This document shows, one piece after another, positions 40,311-48,489 of a stretch of 64,000 nt of DNA; position 1 is the first letter of the stretch, and each line of letters opens with the position of its first letter. A program made the translations under genes and the position numbers. The notes beneath the pieces were generated by a model. That model ran no database searches. It worked only from the letters and a program-made list of their open reading frames with translations, and had not been told where the DNA came from. The stretch spans positions 60,020 through 124,019 of the forward strand of contig NZ_ASGZ01000037.1 of the NCBI RefSeq assembly GCF_000495475.1. Reading direction: 5' to 3'. Source of the stretch: Candidatus Halobonum tyrrellensis G22. GTDB taxonomy: Archaea > Halobacteriota > Halobacteria > Halobacteriales > Haloferacaceae.

Positions 40311-40386
40311 GCCAAGGTGGCAGAGTTCGGTCAGACGCGACGGCCTGCAGAGCCGTTCTACGCCGGTTCAAATCCGGCCCTTGGCT
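40311..40386 (+). tRNA. tRNA-Cys (anticodon GCA)
   Basis: Acceptor GCCAAGG/CCTTGGC with T discriminator, anticodon stem ACGGC/GCCGT closing CTGCAGA with anticodon GCA, and T-stem GCCGG/CCGGC closing TTCAAAT. No CCA or intron. In many haloarchaea tRNA-Cys directly follows 5S; here a gene and a terminator lie between. Confidence 0.96.
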
Positions 40387-40817
40387 TCTTTTCGGCCCAT
40401 CGTCGAGGTCACGACGGGGAGACACGTCGTCGCGACGCCCCGCGTCGCTCGGCCAGTACTCTTCGGGTACTACTATGTGCACACTGAGAGAACCTCAGAC
40501 CGTGAGCCGCGAGCCATCCCCCCTCGGCGTCGACGGCAGGACGGGCGAGCCCTCCCCGTCGGCGCGGACCGGCCGGCGGCAGCGGTGGTGAGCCCGCTGT
40601 TGGAGCGGAAGCCCGGCGATTCGCTCGCGGCTATCCGCGGGTCGTACGACGCTCAGCCCGACCCCGAGTTCGTCGCGACCGACCGTCGGAGCGACGGCGC
40701 GACACCGAACACGAACACGACGATGATATCCACGACCACGACACCGACGACGCACCTGCGCGACGAGCACCGGCCGACGAACCACCGGCGGCGGACGACC
40801 GCCCCCGGGTGGACGCG
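40387..40817. other. Intergenic region upstream of queC, with a possible broken reading frame
   Basis: This 431-bp gap has no clear gene. From GTG 40588 a frame reads SPLLERKPGDSLAAIRGSYD, then AQPDPEFVATDRRSDG, with protein-like composition, then turns Thr-rich and ends at the TGA overlapping the queC ATG. One frame over, the same DNA reads EHEHDDDIHDHDTDD and then ADEPPAADDRPRVDA directly into queC. This is compatible with a frameshifted small gene or N-terminal region, but it is weak evidence. Confidence 0.35.
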
Positions 40818-41519
40818 ATGAGCGGTGGCCACCCCGGACGCGCGGTGGTGCTCGCCTCGGGCGGGATGGATAGCGCCACCGCCGCGGCCGTGGCGCGCGA
40901 GGCGGGGTACGACCTCCACCTGTTACACACGTCGTACGGCCAGCGGACGGAGACGAAGGAGTACGAGTGCGCGAGCGCGCAGGCGGAGGCGTTCGACGCG
41001 GCGTTCCGCCAGCTCACGACCGACCACCTCTCGGCGGTCGGCGGGTCGTCGCTGACCGACGAAGGGGTCGACGTCGCGGACGCGGACCTCGAGAGCGACG
41101 AGGTGCCGAGTTCGTACGTCCCGTTCCGGAACGCGAACCTGCTGTCGATGGCCGTCTCGTACGCGGAGGCGCACGACTGCGACGCGGTGTTCGTCGGCGC
41201 CCACTCGGAGGACTTCTCGGGTTACCCCGACTGCCGGCCGGCGTTCTTCGAGGCGTTCCAGCGCGTCGTCGACGTCGGCACGAAGGAGGGTACCGACATC
41301 GCCATCGAGGCGCCGTTCACGGAGTGGTCGAAGACCGACATCGCCGAGCGGGGGTTGGAGCTCGGCGTGCCGTACGACCTGACGTGGAGCTGTTACCGCG
41401 ACGAGGCGCCCGCCTGCGGAACCTGCGACGCGTGCGCGTTCCGGCTGCAGGCGTTCCAGCGGCTGGGCGAACGCGACCCGATCGACTACGCCGAGCGGCC
41501 CGACTACACCGAGCCGTAG
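40818..41519 (+). CDS. queC: 7-cyano-7-deazaguanine synthase
   Basis: QueC turns 7-carboxy-7-deazaguanine into preQ0, which archaea insert into tRNA position 15 on the way to archaeosine. The 233 residues show the PP-loop SGGMDS (14-19), the YGQRTETKEYE segment, PFRNANLLSMAVSYAE, VGAHSEDFSGYPDCRPAF and the C-terminal zinc-binding SCYRDEAPACGTCDAC. The ATG at 40818 is preferred over GTG 40809, since homologues begin just before the PP-loop. The usual partners queD and queE are not adjacent. Confidence 0.95.
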   Translation: MSGGHPGRAVVLASGGMDSATAAAVAREAGYDLHLLHTSYGQRTETKEYECASAQAEAFDAAFRQLTTDHLSAVGGSSLTDEGVDVADADLESDEVPSSYVPFRNANLLSMAVSYAEAHDCDAVFVGAHSEDFSGYPDCRPAFFEAFQRVVDVGTKEGTDIAIEAPFTEWSKTDIAERGLELGVPYDLTWSCYRDEAPACGTCDACAFRLQAFQRLGERDPIDYAERPDYTEP

Positions 41520-41544
41520 CGTTGGGGCGGACGGTCGACCCGGG

Positions 41545-42424
41545 TCAGGACCGGTCGGTCCCGTGGCCCCGCCGGCTCTCCCCGTCGGCTCCGTCGGGTT
41601 CGGTCACACGCAGGATGTCCTTGACGTGGACGAACCCCAGTGGACGCTCGCCCGCCTCGTCGAGTACGAGATACCGGGTGTACGTCCCCTCGGCGGCGAC
41701 CGACCGCAGTCGGTCGAACGGCATCGAGGCGGGCACCGTCTTCACGTCGGGACGGGGGGTCATCACCTCGCCCGCGAGCGTGTCGCCCAGGTCGAACACG
41801 CTCTCGATCATCTCACCTCGTCGAGGTCGATCTGGCCGGTCTCCTGCGAGCGGGTGAGGATCATCCGGATCTCCTCTTCGGTGTGGGTCTCGCCCGACTC
41901 GGAGGCGGGCCGGACGCCGAACAGGCGGGTGAACCAGTTAGCGGTGCCGTTGAACACGACGATCCCGGGCACGAACAGGTATAGAACGCCTTCATCGGTG
42001 CCGCGACCAGAAGCGAGATGCGCGCCGCCTCTTGGATGGCGAACGTCTCGGGCGCGAGTTCGCCGAAGACGACGTGGAGGAACGTGATGAAGCCGAACCC
42101 GAGCGCGACCGAGACGACGTGGAGCGAACTCTCGGGGAGGTACGCCCCGAGCACGGGGTCGATCAGCGCCGCGACGGCGGGGTCGCCCACCCAGCCGAGT
42201 CCGAGCGAGGAGAGGGTGATCCCGAGTTGGCTGACCGCGAGGTAGCCGTCGAGGTTCTCGACGGCGTCTTGGACCGTGCTCGCACCGGGCTTGCCGTCCG
42301 CGACGAGTGCGTTGACCTGCGTCGGGCGGATCCGGACGAACGCGAACTCGGCGGCGACGAAGAAGCCGTTCATGAACACCAAGAAGAGCGCGAAGACGAG
42401 GCCGCCGACCGACGCGTCGGTCGG
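41545..42424 (-). pseudogene. CNNM/CBS-domain transporter (HlyC/CorC family), frameshifted and truncated
   Basis: Three frames together give a normal CNNM domain and one CBS motif. First part (to about 41984): FMNGFFVAAEFAFVRIRPTQ and SQLGITLSSLGLGWVGDPAV with HVVFGELAPETFAI. A one-base deletion near 41979-41984 moves it to YLFVPGIVVFNGTANWFTRL and RMILTRSQETGQIDLDEV. A second near 41812-41816 leads to MIESVFDLGDTLAGEVMTPR and YTRYLVLDEAGERPLGFVHV. It then stops, lacking the second CBS and CorC/HlyC domains. There is no ATG or GTG at the expected 5' end. If the shifts were sequencing errors the gene would still be short. Confidence 0.85.
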
Positions 42425-42503
42425 AGCGGGCGCGCCGACGACTCGGGTTACGACCGCGGTCCGATCCCACTACCTCTATGGCCGCGGCGGGTTGAGTGCC
42501 GAC

Positions 42504-42743
42504 GTGAGCGACACGGACCCGACCGAGTGGGAGTATCGCTGTCTGCGGCCGCCCCGCGAGGAGACGAAAAAGGAGGTGAGCGACCCGACCGCGGATCTCA
42601 ACGAGTTGGGCGCGGTGGGGTGGGAACTCGTCGACACGCTCGACTACACCGGCGGCGGAACCAAGTTCCTCGTGTTCAAGCGGCCGTCGTCGGCGTCCGC
42701 GTCGGTGGAGTCGCCCCTGGAGGGGGATCTGGTGGATGAGTGA
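42504..42743 (+). CDS. DUF4177-like small protein
   Basis: A 79-residue protein starting at GTG 42504 (MSDTDPTEWEYRCLRPPREE). The WEYRCLRPP strand, the LNELGAVGWELVDTLDYTGG core and KFLVFKRP end fit the DUF4177 fold, a small beta-alpha-beta unit of unknown function. A CTCTATG box is about 27 nt upstream. Its last eight bases overlap the start of the next gene, so the two are co-transcribed. Confidence 0.82.
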   Translation: MSDTDPTEWEYRCLRPPREETKKEVSDPTADLNELGAVGWELVDTLDYTGGGTKFLVFKRPSSASASVESPLEGDLVDE

Positions 42744-43782
42744 CGGCGGTAACGGCGATGAAGGCGGCGACGAGCGGGGGCAGATATCGACGGGGAACAC
42801 GATGGCGGAGCGGACCGGCGGGGGGTGGCGGCTCAACCTCCTCTTGGAGGTCGACCGGCTGCTGTTGACCGCGGGGCTGGCGCTCGTCATCTTCGTCGGG
42901 TTCATGCTGTTCGCGGTGGCGGTCGACCCGTCGCTCCAGTCGGAACTGTCGTCGGCCGACACGGTCGAGACGATGTTCTCGACGATGATCAGCGTCCTCG
43001 TCACCGGCGCGACGCTGGTCGTCACGATCAACCAGTTGGTGCTCTCACAGGAGAACGGCCCGCTGGGCGACCAGCGCAAGCGGATGAGCGACGCGATGGA
43101 CTTCCGGACGTACTCGAGAGACCTGCTCGGGGGCGTCGTCCCGGCGGACCCCTCGGCGTTCCTCCGCGCGTTGATCGAGGAGGTGGAGCGCCGGGCGGAG
43201 GCGGTCGACCGGGTGGTCGCAGACAGCGACGACGACGAACTCGAAGCCCAGGTCGGGGAGTTCATCGACAGCATCCACGGCAACGCGCAGGCGGTCGAGG
43301 ACGAACTCGAAGGGTCGAGTTTCGGCACGTTCGACGTGCTGTCGGCGGCGCTCGACTTCAACTACTCGTGGAAGATCTACCAGGTCGAGCGGCTCAGCTC
43401 CGACTTCGAGGACGAACTCGACGAGGGCCAGCGGCGGGCGTTCGACGACCTCCGCACCTCGCTGGCGATGTTCGGTCCCGCCCGCGAGCACATCAAGACG
43501 CTGTACTTCGAGTGGGCGCTGGTCGACCTCTCGCAGTACATCATCTACGCCGTGGTGCCGGCGCTCGTCGTCGCGGGCGGAATGTTGGGGTTCGTCGGCG
43601 GCGAGACGTTCGGTTCCGCGCGCTTCCTCGGTCTCCCGGTGGTCACCTGGGTCGTCGGCGTCGCCTTCACGATCACGCTGATCCCCTTCCTGGTGTTCCT
43701 CTCGTACATCCTCCGGATCGCCACCATCGCCAAACGGACGCTCGCCATCGGCCCGCTCATCCTCCGCGACTCCCAGCGGTAG
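42736..43782 (+). CDS. Membrane protein with large central soluble domain, unknown function
   Basis: A 348-residue protein. Two N-terminal transmembrane helices (LLLTAGLALVIFVGFMLFAV and MISVLVTGATLVVTINQLVL) are followed by about 150 mostly charged, helical residues (RALIEEVERRAEAVDRVVAD, then FDDLRTSLAMFGPAREHIKT) and two C-terminal helices (YIIYAVVPALVVAGGMLGFV and VVGVAFTITLIPFLVFLSYI). The layout resembles channel- or sensor-like proteins conserved in haloarchaea. It overlaps and follows the DUF4177-like gene. Confidence 0.75.
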   Translation: MSDGGNGDEGGDERGQISTGNTMAERTGGGWRLNLLLEVDRLLLTAGLALVIFVGFMLFAVAVDPSLQSELSSADTVETMFSTMISVLVTGATLVVTINQLVLSQENGPLGDQRKRMSDAMDFRTYSRDLLGGVVPADPSAFLRALIEEVERRAEAVDRVVADSDDDELEAQVGEFIDSIHGNAQAVEDELEGSSFGTFDVLSAALDFNYSWKIYQVERLSSDFEDELDEGQRRAFDDLRTSLAMFGPAREHIKTLYFEWALVDLSQYIIYAVVPALVVAGGMLGFVGGETFGSARFLGLPVVTWVVGVAFTITLIPFLVFLSYILRIATIAKRTLAIGPLILRDSQR

Positions 43783-43912
43783 GCGGGCGTCCCGGCTCCG
43801 CCGGCACCCGGTGCCCGTCGCCCGGACCGACCGCGCGTACCGGCCGGCGGACTCGACCGACGGGTCGGAGCGGGGTACCGACGCGGCTCGCGACGGCGAG
43901 GCCGGCCGGGAG

Positions 43913-45016
43913 TTACAGTTCGAACTCGGCGAGGGCGTCGCGGTCGAGTTCGATCCCGTGGCCCGGCCGGTCGGGGAGGTCGATCACTCCCTCCTCGGGG
44001 GTGAGCGGCGTCTCGATCACGTCGTCGAACACCTTCACGTCGGAGTCGCGGTGGAAGTACTCCACCCAGGTGCCGTTCTCGCTGGCGGCGACCAGATGAG
44101 CGTGCAGATCCCAGTTGTAGTGGGGGGCGACGGGCACGTCGTAGCTCGCGGCGGTGTGTGCCACTTTGAGCCACTCGGTGATCCCGCCACAGACCGTTGC
44201 GTCCGGCTGGACCACGTCCACCGCGCCCGCCCGCAGGAGTTCCGCGAAGCCGTACCGCGAGAACTCCAACTCGCCCGCCGCGACCGCGTAGTCGAGCGCG
44301 TCGTTGACTTCCGCCATCAGCGAGACGCTGTCGGGCATCACCGGCTCCTCCACGAAGTAGGGGTCGTACGCCGCGATCCGCCGGCAGGTTTCGAGCGCCT
44401 CGGGTTTGTTCCGCCACGCGCCGTTGGCGTCGACCATCAGCGTGGTCTCGTCGCCGACGGCGTCGCGGACCGCGGCCACGCGCTCCTCCTCCGCTGCGGG
44501 CGAGAGCCGGCCGACCTTCATCTTGACCGCGTCGTGGCCGCGCTCGACGTACGTCTCCATCTCCGCGCGCAGCGCCTCGGTCCCCTTCCCGTCGCGGTAG
44601 TAGCCGCCGCTGGCGTACGCGGGCACCGCGTCGCGGTACGCGCCGAGGTACTTGTACAGCGGCGCGTCGGCCGCCTTCGCCGCGATATCCCACAGCGCGA
44701 TGTCGACGATAGCGATCGCACGCACCACCGCACCCTTCCGACCGATCTGGACCGTCCCGTCGAACATCTCGCGCCACAGCCGCTCGGTGTCGCGGGGGTC
44801 CTCCCCCTCGACTATCGGCGCGAGCAGGTCCGTCACCGCGTCGGCGACGAGGTGGGAGCCGCCGTAGCCCAGCGTGTACCCCAGCCCCTCGATACCGCCG
44901 TCGGTCCGGACGTACGCGACTGCGTGGTCGCGCTCCTCGACGGTGCGCGTGGCGAACGACACCGGTTCCTCCAGCGGGATCGACGCCGCGAGACTCTCGA
45001 CTTCCGTGATCTGCAT
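43913..45016 (-). CDS. Enolase-superfamily acid-sugar dehydratase (mandelate racemase subgroup)
   Basis: A 367-residue enzyme that would abstract the alpha proton of a sugar acid and lose water to give a 2-keto-3-deoxy acid. The N-terminal capping domain (about 1-125) is followed by the barrel with the KMKVG catalytic lysine, metal ligands in LMVDANGAW, FVEEP and AAGELEF, and the Asp-His pair in VVQPDATVCGG and VAPHYNWDLHAHL. This set is typical of the MR subgroup rather than muconate cycloisomerases. It is divergent from the LarA-like gene, sharing a 91-bp promoter region. The substrate is unknown. Confidence 0.88.
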   Translation of the reverse strand: MQITEVESLAASIPLEEPVSFATRTVEERDHAVAYVRTDGGIEGLGYTLGYGGSHLVADAVTDLLAPIVEGEDPRDTERLWREMFDGTVQIGRKGAVVRAIAIVDIALWDIAAKAADAPLYKYLGAYRDAVPAYASGGYYRDGKGTEALRAEMETYVERGHDAVKMKVGRLSPAAEEERVAAVRDAVGDETTLMVDANGAWRNKPEALETCRRIAAYDPYFVEEPVMPDSVSLMAEVNDALDYAVAAGELEFSRYGFAELLRAGAVDVVQPDATVCGGITEWLKVAHTAASYDVPVAPHYNWDLHAHLVAASENGTWVEYFHRDSDVKVFDDVIETPLTPEEGVIDLPDRPGHGIELDRDALAEFEL

Positions 45017-45107
45017 GGTCGAGCTTGGAACGCCTGTGATAAATCGTTACGTATGGCGGCGCGGCGCGTGCCGACACGGTTTACTCGCCGCCTCGTCCAC
45101 CTCCGGT

Positions 45108-46433
45108 ATGCGATTTCCGGACGCGGAGACGGTCGACGCGGTGCTCGACGCACCCGCGCTCCCGCGGTTCGCGTCGGTCCGTTACGAACCCGAGACGCCC
45201 GAACTCGCCGACCCCGCGGCGGCCGCGCGCGCGGAACTCGACGCGCTCCCGCTGTCGGACGTGCCGGACGGCGGGCGCGTCGCGGTGGGGCTGGGGAGCC
45301 GCGGCATCCACGACGTCGTCCCGGTGGCGCGCGCTGTGGTCGACGAACTGGCCGAACGGGGGTTCGAGCCGTTCGTCGTGCCCGCGATGGGGAGCCACGG
45401 CGGCGCGACCGCCGAGGGACAAGTCGAGACGCTCGCGGGCATCGGGCTGACCGAGGAGGCGCTCGACTGCCCCATAGACGCGCGGATGGACACCGAGATT
45501 CTGGGGGAGTCGGCCGTCGGCGCGCCGGTCCCCTTCTCGACCGCGGCGCTCGAAGCAGACGGGGTCGTCGTCGTCAACCGGGTGAAGGCGCACACCAACT
45601 TCTCGGGCGAGTTCGAGAGCGGGCTGACCAAGATGGCGACCGTCGGCTTGGGCAAACAGCGGGGCGCGAACGCGGTCCACGAGCGCGCGCTGGCCGAGGG
45701 GTACGTTCCGACGCTTTCGGCCGCACTCGACGTGATCCGCGCGGAGGCGCCGCTGTTAGGCGGGGTCGCGATAGTCGAGAACTTCTACGACCGCACCGCC
45801 GAACTCGCGGGCGTGCCCGCCGCCGCCCTCCCCGACGCGGAGGCGCCGCTTCTCGAGCGCGCGTACGAGTACATGCCGACGCTGCCGTACGACGACCTCG
45901 ACGTGTTGGTGGTCGACCGCATCGGCAAGGACGTGTCGGGCGCGGGGATGGACACCAACGTGATCGGCCGGTACAGCGTGCTCAACGCCGACGACCCCGA
46001 GACGCCCGACGTCGACCGGATCGTCGTCCGCGGGCTGACGGAGGCGACCCACGGCAACGGCAACGGGATCGGTCTCGCCGACGTGACCACCCGCGCGGTC
46101 GCCGAGCGACTCGACCTCGACCAGGTGTACACCAACGCGCTCACCAGCGGGTCGCTCTCGAAGGCGAAGCTCCCGGTGGTGCTCCCCGACGACGAGCGGG
46201 CGCTCGCGGCCGCACTGTCGACGATAGGGACGTACGACCCCGGGACGGTGCGGGTGGCGTGGGTCCGCGACACGGGTCACCTCTCCGAGTTCCGCGTCTC
46301 GGAGGCGCTCGCGCGCGACCCGCCCGCGGGGGTCGTCGTCGACCGGTGGGAGGCGCTGACGTTCGACGCCGGCGAGCCGTCGTTCGACCCCGTCGCCGAG
46401 AGAGACCCGGACGCGGACGGCGGCGAGGAGTAG
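45108..46433 (+). CDS. LarA-like (DUF2088) nickel-pincer lactate racemase-family protein
   Basis: A 441-residue protein of the family that includes the nickel-dependent lactate racemase LarA. The Rossmann-like N-terminal half has VPAMGSHGGATAEGQVETLA and VVVNRVKAHTNFSG; the middle has SGLTKMATVGLGKQRGANAV; and the C-terminal half has VDRIGKDVSGAGMDTNVIGR and AVAERLDLDQVYTNALTSGS. LarA-type enzymes racemise or epimerise 2-hydroxyacids with a nickel pincer cofactor. Cofactor-synthesis genes (larB, larC, larE) are not here, so activity is not proven. Confidence 0.8.
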   Translation: MRFPDAETVDAVLDAPALPRFASVRYEPETPELADPAAAARAELDALPLSDVPDGGRVAVGLGSRGIHDVVPVARAVVDELAERGFEPFVVPAMGSHGGATAEGQVETLAGIGLTEEALDCPIDARMDTEILGESAVGAPVPFSTAALEADGVVVVNRVKAHTNFSGEFESGLTKMATVGLGKQRGANAVHERALAEGYVPTLSAALDVIRAEAPLLGGVAIVENFYDRTAELAGVPAAALPDAEAPLLERAYEYMPTLPYDDLDVLVVDRIGKDVSGAGMDTNVIGRYSVLNADDPETPDVDRIVVRGLTEATHGNGNGIGLADVTTRAVAERLDLDQVYTNALTSGSLSKAKLPVVLPDDERALAAALSTIGTYDPGTVRVAWVRDTGHLSEFRVSEALARDPPAGVVVDRWEALTFDAGEPSFDPVAERDPDADGGEE

Positions 46434-46527
46434 CCGAGCGGCGCCGACCCCGGCGACCGCCTCCCGCGAGGGTGTCGCCGCTCCGGCGGTCGAACACGCG
46501 GACGCCGTTGAGTTCGACGCCGAGCGC

Positions 46528-47352
46528 TCAGCGGACGACGTCGGCGGAGACCGAACCCACCCGGTCGACCTCGGCGCGGACCGAGTCGCCGGGTTCGACC
46601 GGGTGGGCGCCGGGGGTACCGGTGGATATCACGTCGCCGGGTTCGAGCGTCATCACGCGCGAGTGGAACGCGACCAGTTCGCGCGGGGAGAAGTGCATGT
46701 TCGCGACCGTATTCCGCGACTCGACGGTGTCGTTCACCACGGTCCGGACCTCGACGTCGTCGAGCGAGTCGTCGGCGTCGGGTTCCGGAACGGCCAGCCG
46801 CGGGCCGAGCACGAGGAACGTGTCGTAGCTCTTCGCTCGCGTGAGGAATCGCGGGTTCCGCTGGAGGACGTCCTCGGCGGTCATGTCGATCACGGGCGCG
46901 AACCCCGCTATCACGTCGTCGACCTCGCTCTCGTCGACGTTCCTGCAGGTGCGGCCCACCACGACCGCGAGTTCCGCCTCGGCGGTCACCCGTTCGGACT
47001 CCGCGGTCGGCGGCAGACGGACCGGGCCGCCCGGCCCGGTCGCCGCGGTGGCGGGTTTGAAGAAACTCGCCGGCTCATCGGGGGGCGCTTCCGAGAGGTC
47101 GGCGGCGTGGTCGGCGTAGTTCAGCCCGATGCCGAACAGTTTGCCGGGGTCGCCGAGGAACGGGCCGAACGACTCCGCCTCCCACGCGGTCCGCGCCGCG
47201 GGGAGGCTATCGACGCCGCGGAGACCGTCGGTCGCGTGCGCGAGCGCGTCGCGGACGCTCCCCGCATCGGGGTAGGCTGCACTCAGCGGGACGAACCCCC
47301 CGTCGTCGCCGACCACCGGCCGGCCGGCCGCGCTCCGCGCGAGATAGCGCAT
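46528..47352 (-). CDS. Fumarylacetoacetate hydrolase family protein
   Basis: A 274-residue protein of the FAH family, which cleaves carbon-carbon bonds in diketo acids or decarboxylates/hydrates related acids. It has FGIGLNYADHAADLSEAPPD, metal-ligand ExE in TAEAELAVVVGR, APVIDMTAEDVL, a KSYDTFLVLGPRL segment and STGTPGAHPVEPGD. Among FAH relatives are 2,4-diketo-3-deoxy-sugar-acid hydrolases, which would fit the neighbouring dehydratase and SDR. It may equally be a generic 2-keto-4-pentenoate hydratase-like enzyme. Confidence 0.9.
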   Translation of the reverse strand: MRYLARSAAGRPVVGDDGGFVPLSAAYPDAGSVRDALAHATDGLRGVDSLPAARTAWEAESFGPFLGDPGKLFGIGLNYADHAADLSEAPPDEPASFFKPATAATGPGGPVRLPPTAESERVTAEAELAVVVGRTCRNVDESEVDDVIAGFAPVIDMTAEDVLQRNPRFLTRAKSYDTFLVLGPRLAVPEPDADDSLDDVEVRTVVNDTVESRNTVANMHFSPRELVAFHSRVMTLEPGDVISTGTPGAHPVEPGDSVRAEVDRVGSVSADVVR

Positions 47353-47573
47353 CTACGCGCCCCCCGCTGGACCGCTCGGACGCCCGCGCTCGTCGGGTTC
47401 GTGCCTCTCGGTCGCGCCGGAGTCGACTGGCTCCATGGCCCTACCCGGGGGCGTCCGTTATTGAACGTTCGTGCCGGACGCTGCCGCCGGGGCGGGTCGA
47501 CCCGGGGGACTCCCCGGGTGGGGCGTCGAGTTCGCGAGTCGGTCGACCGACGGCCCCGCTGTGGCCCGGCGGC

Positions 47574-48371
47574 TCAGAGGTTCGACGCGCCCGACCCGCC
47601 GTCGATGGGGATGGCGACGCCGTTGATGTAGCCCGAGGCGGGCGACGAGAGGAACGCGACGGTGTTGCCGAGTTCGATCGGGTCGCCGATCCGACCCAGC
47701 GGGATGTCGCTCCCGCGCGCCTCCAGCCCCTCCTCGTAGGAGTCGTACTCGCCGCGTTCGACCGACTGCTCGACGAGTTCCTCGATGCGTGAGGTCTCGT
47801 GTGCGCCGGGCAGCACCGCGTTCGAGCGCACCTCGGGGGCGAGCTCCTTCGAGAGCGTCTTCTCTAACCCGATGACGCTCATGCGCACGGAGTTCGACAG
47901 CACCAGGCTGTCGATGGCCTCCTTCACGCTCCGGGAGGTGATGTTGACGATGGTGCCGCCGCCGTCGGCGCGGAGGTGGTCGGCCGCCTCCCGCACCAGA
48001 CGGACGACGCTCATCACCAGCAGGTCGTACGCGTGATACCAGTCGTCGTCGTCCGTCTCGAGGAACGGCCCGCTGGGCGGCCCGCCCGCGCTCGTGACGA
48101 GGTGGTCGAGCCCGCCGAACTCGTCGACGGTCCGCTCGACCAGCGCCTCGACCGCCGCTTCGTCGGTCAGGTCGGCGGGCTGGCCGACGACGGTCGCGCC
48201 CTCGGCCGCCTCGGCGCTCACCGCCTCGACCGCCTCCTCCAGCGCCTCCTCGTCGCGACCGTTCATCACGACGTTCGCGCCCTCGCGCGCGAGCGCGAGC
48301 GCGCTCGCTCGCCCGAGGCCGCTGCTCGATGCCGTCACCAGCGCCGCGTTCCCCGCGATGTCGTAGTCCAC
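47574..48371 (-). CDS. SDR family oxidoreductase with altered active site
   Basis: A 265-residue SDR. Nucleotide-binding ALVTASSSGLGRASA, VTSAGGPPSG and the C-terminal GRIGDPIELGNTVAFLSSPA and GVAIPIDGGSG are typical. The catalytic segment reads ITSRSVKEAIDSLVLSNSVR, with Ser and Arg where Tyr and Lys are expected. A beta-ketoacyl-reductase-like subgroup with an imperfect tetrad is known. It is in the sugar-acid gene cluster and would be the candidate dehydrogenase for the keto-deoxy acid, but the odd active site makes this uncertain. Confidence 0.88.
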   Translation of the reverse strand: MDYDIAGNAALVTASSSGLGRASALALAREGANVVMNGRDEEALEEAVEAVSAEAAEGATVVGQPADLTDEAAVEALVERTVDEFGGLDHLVTSAGGPPSGPFLETDDDDWYHAYDLLVMSVVRLVREAADHLRADGGGTIVNITSRSVKEAIDSLVLSNSVRMSVIGLEKTLSKELAPEVRSNAVLPGAHETSRIEELVEQSVERGEYDSYEEGLEARGSDIPLGRIGDPIELGNTVAFLSSPASGYINGVAIPIDGGSGASNL

Positions 48372-48489
48372 GCCGACCCACTCGGGATCTGTGACCTAAA
48401 GTCCTGCTACGCCGGCGCGTCCGCCCGCTTCACCGTCCGAAACGCCCGTCGACGCGCCGTCCGCTACCGCCCTCCGGTTCGTCGCCCGC

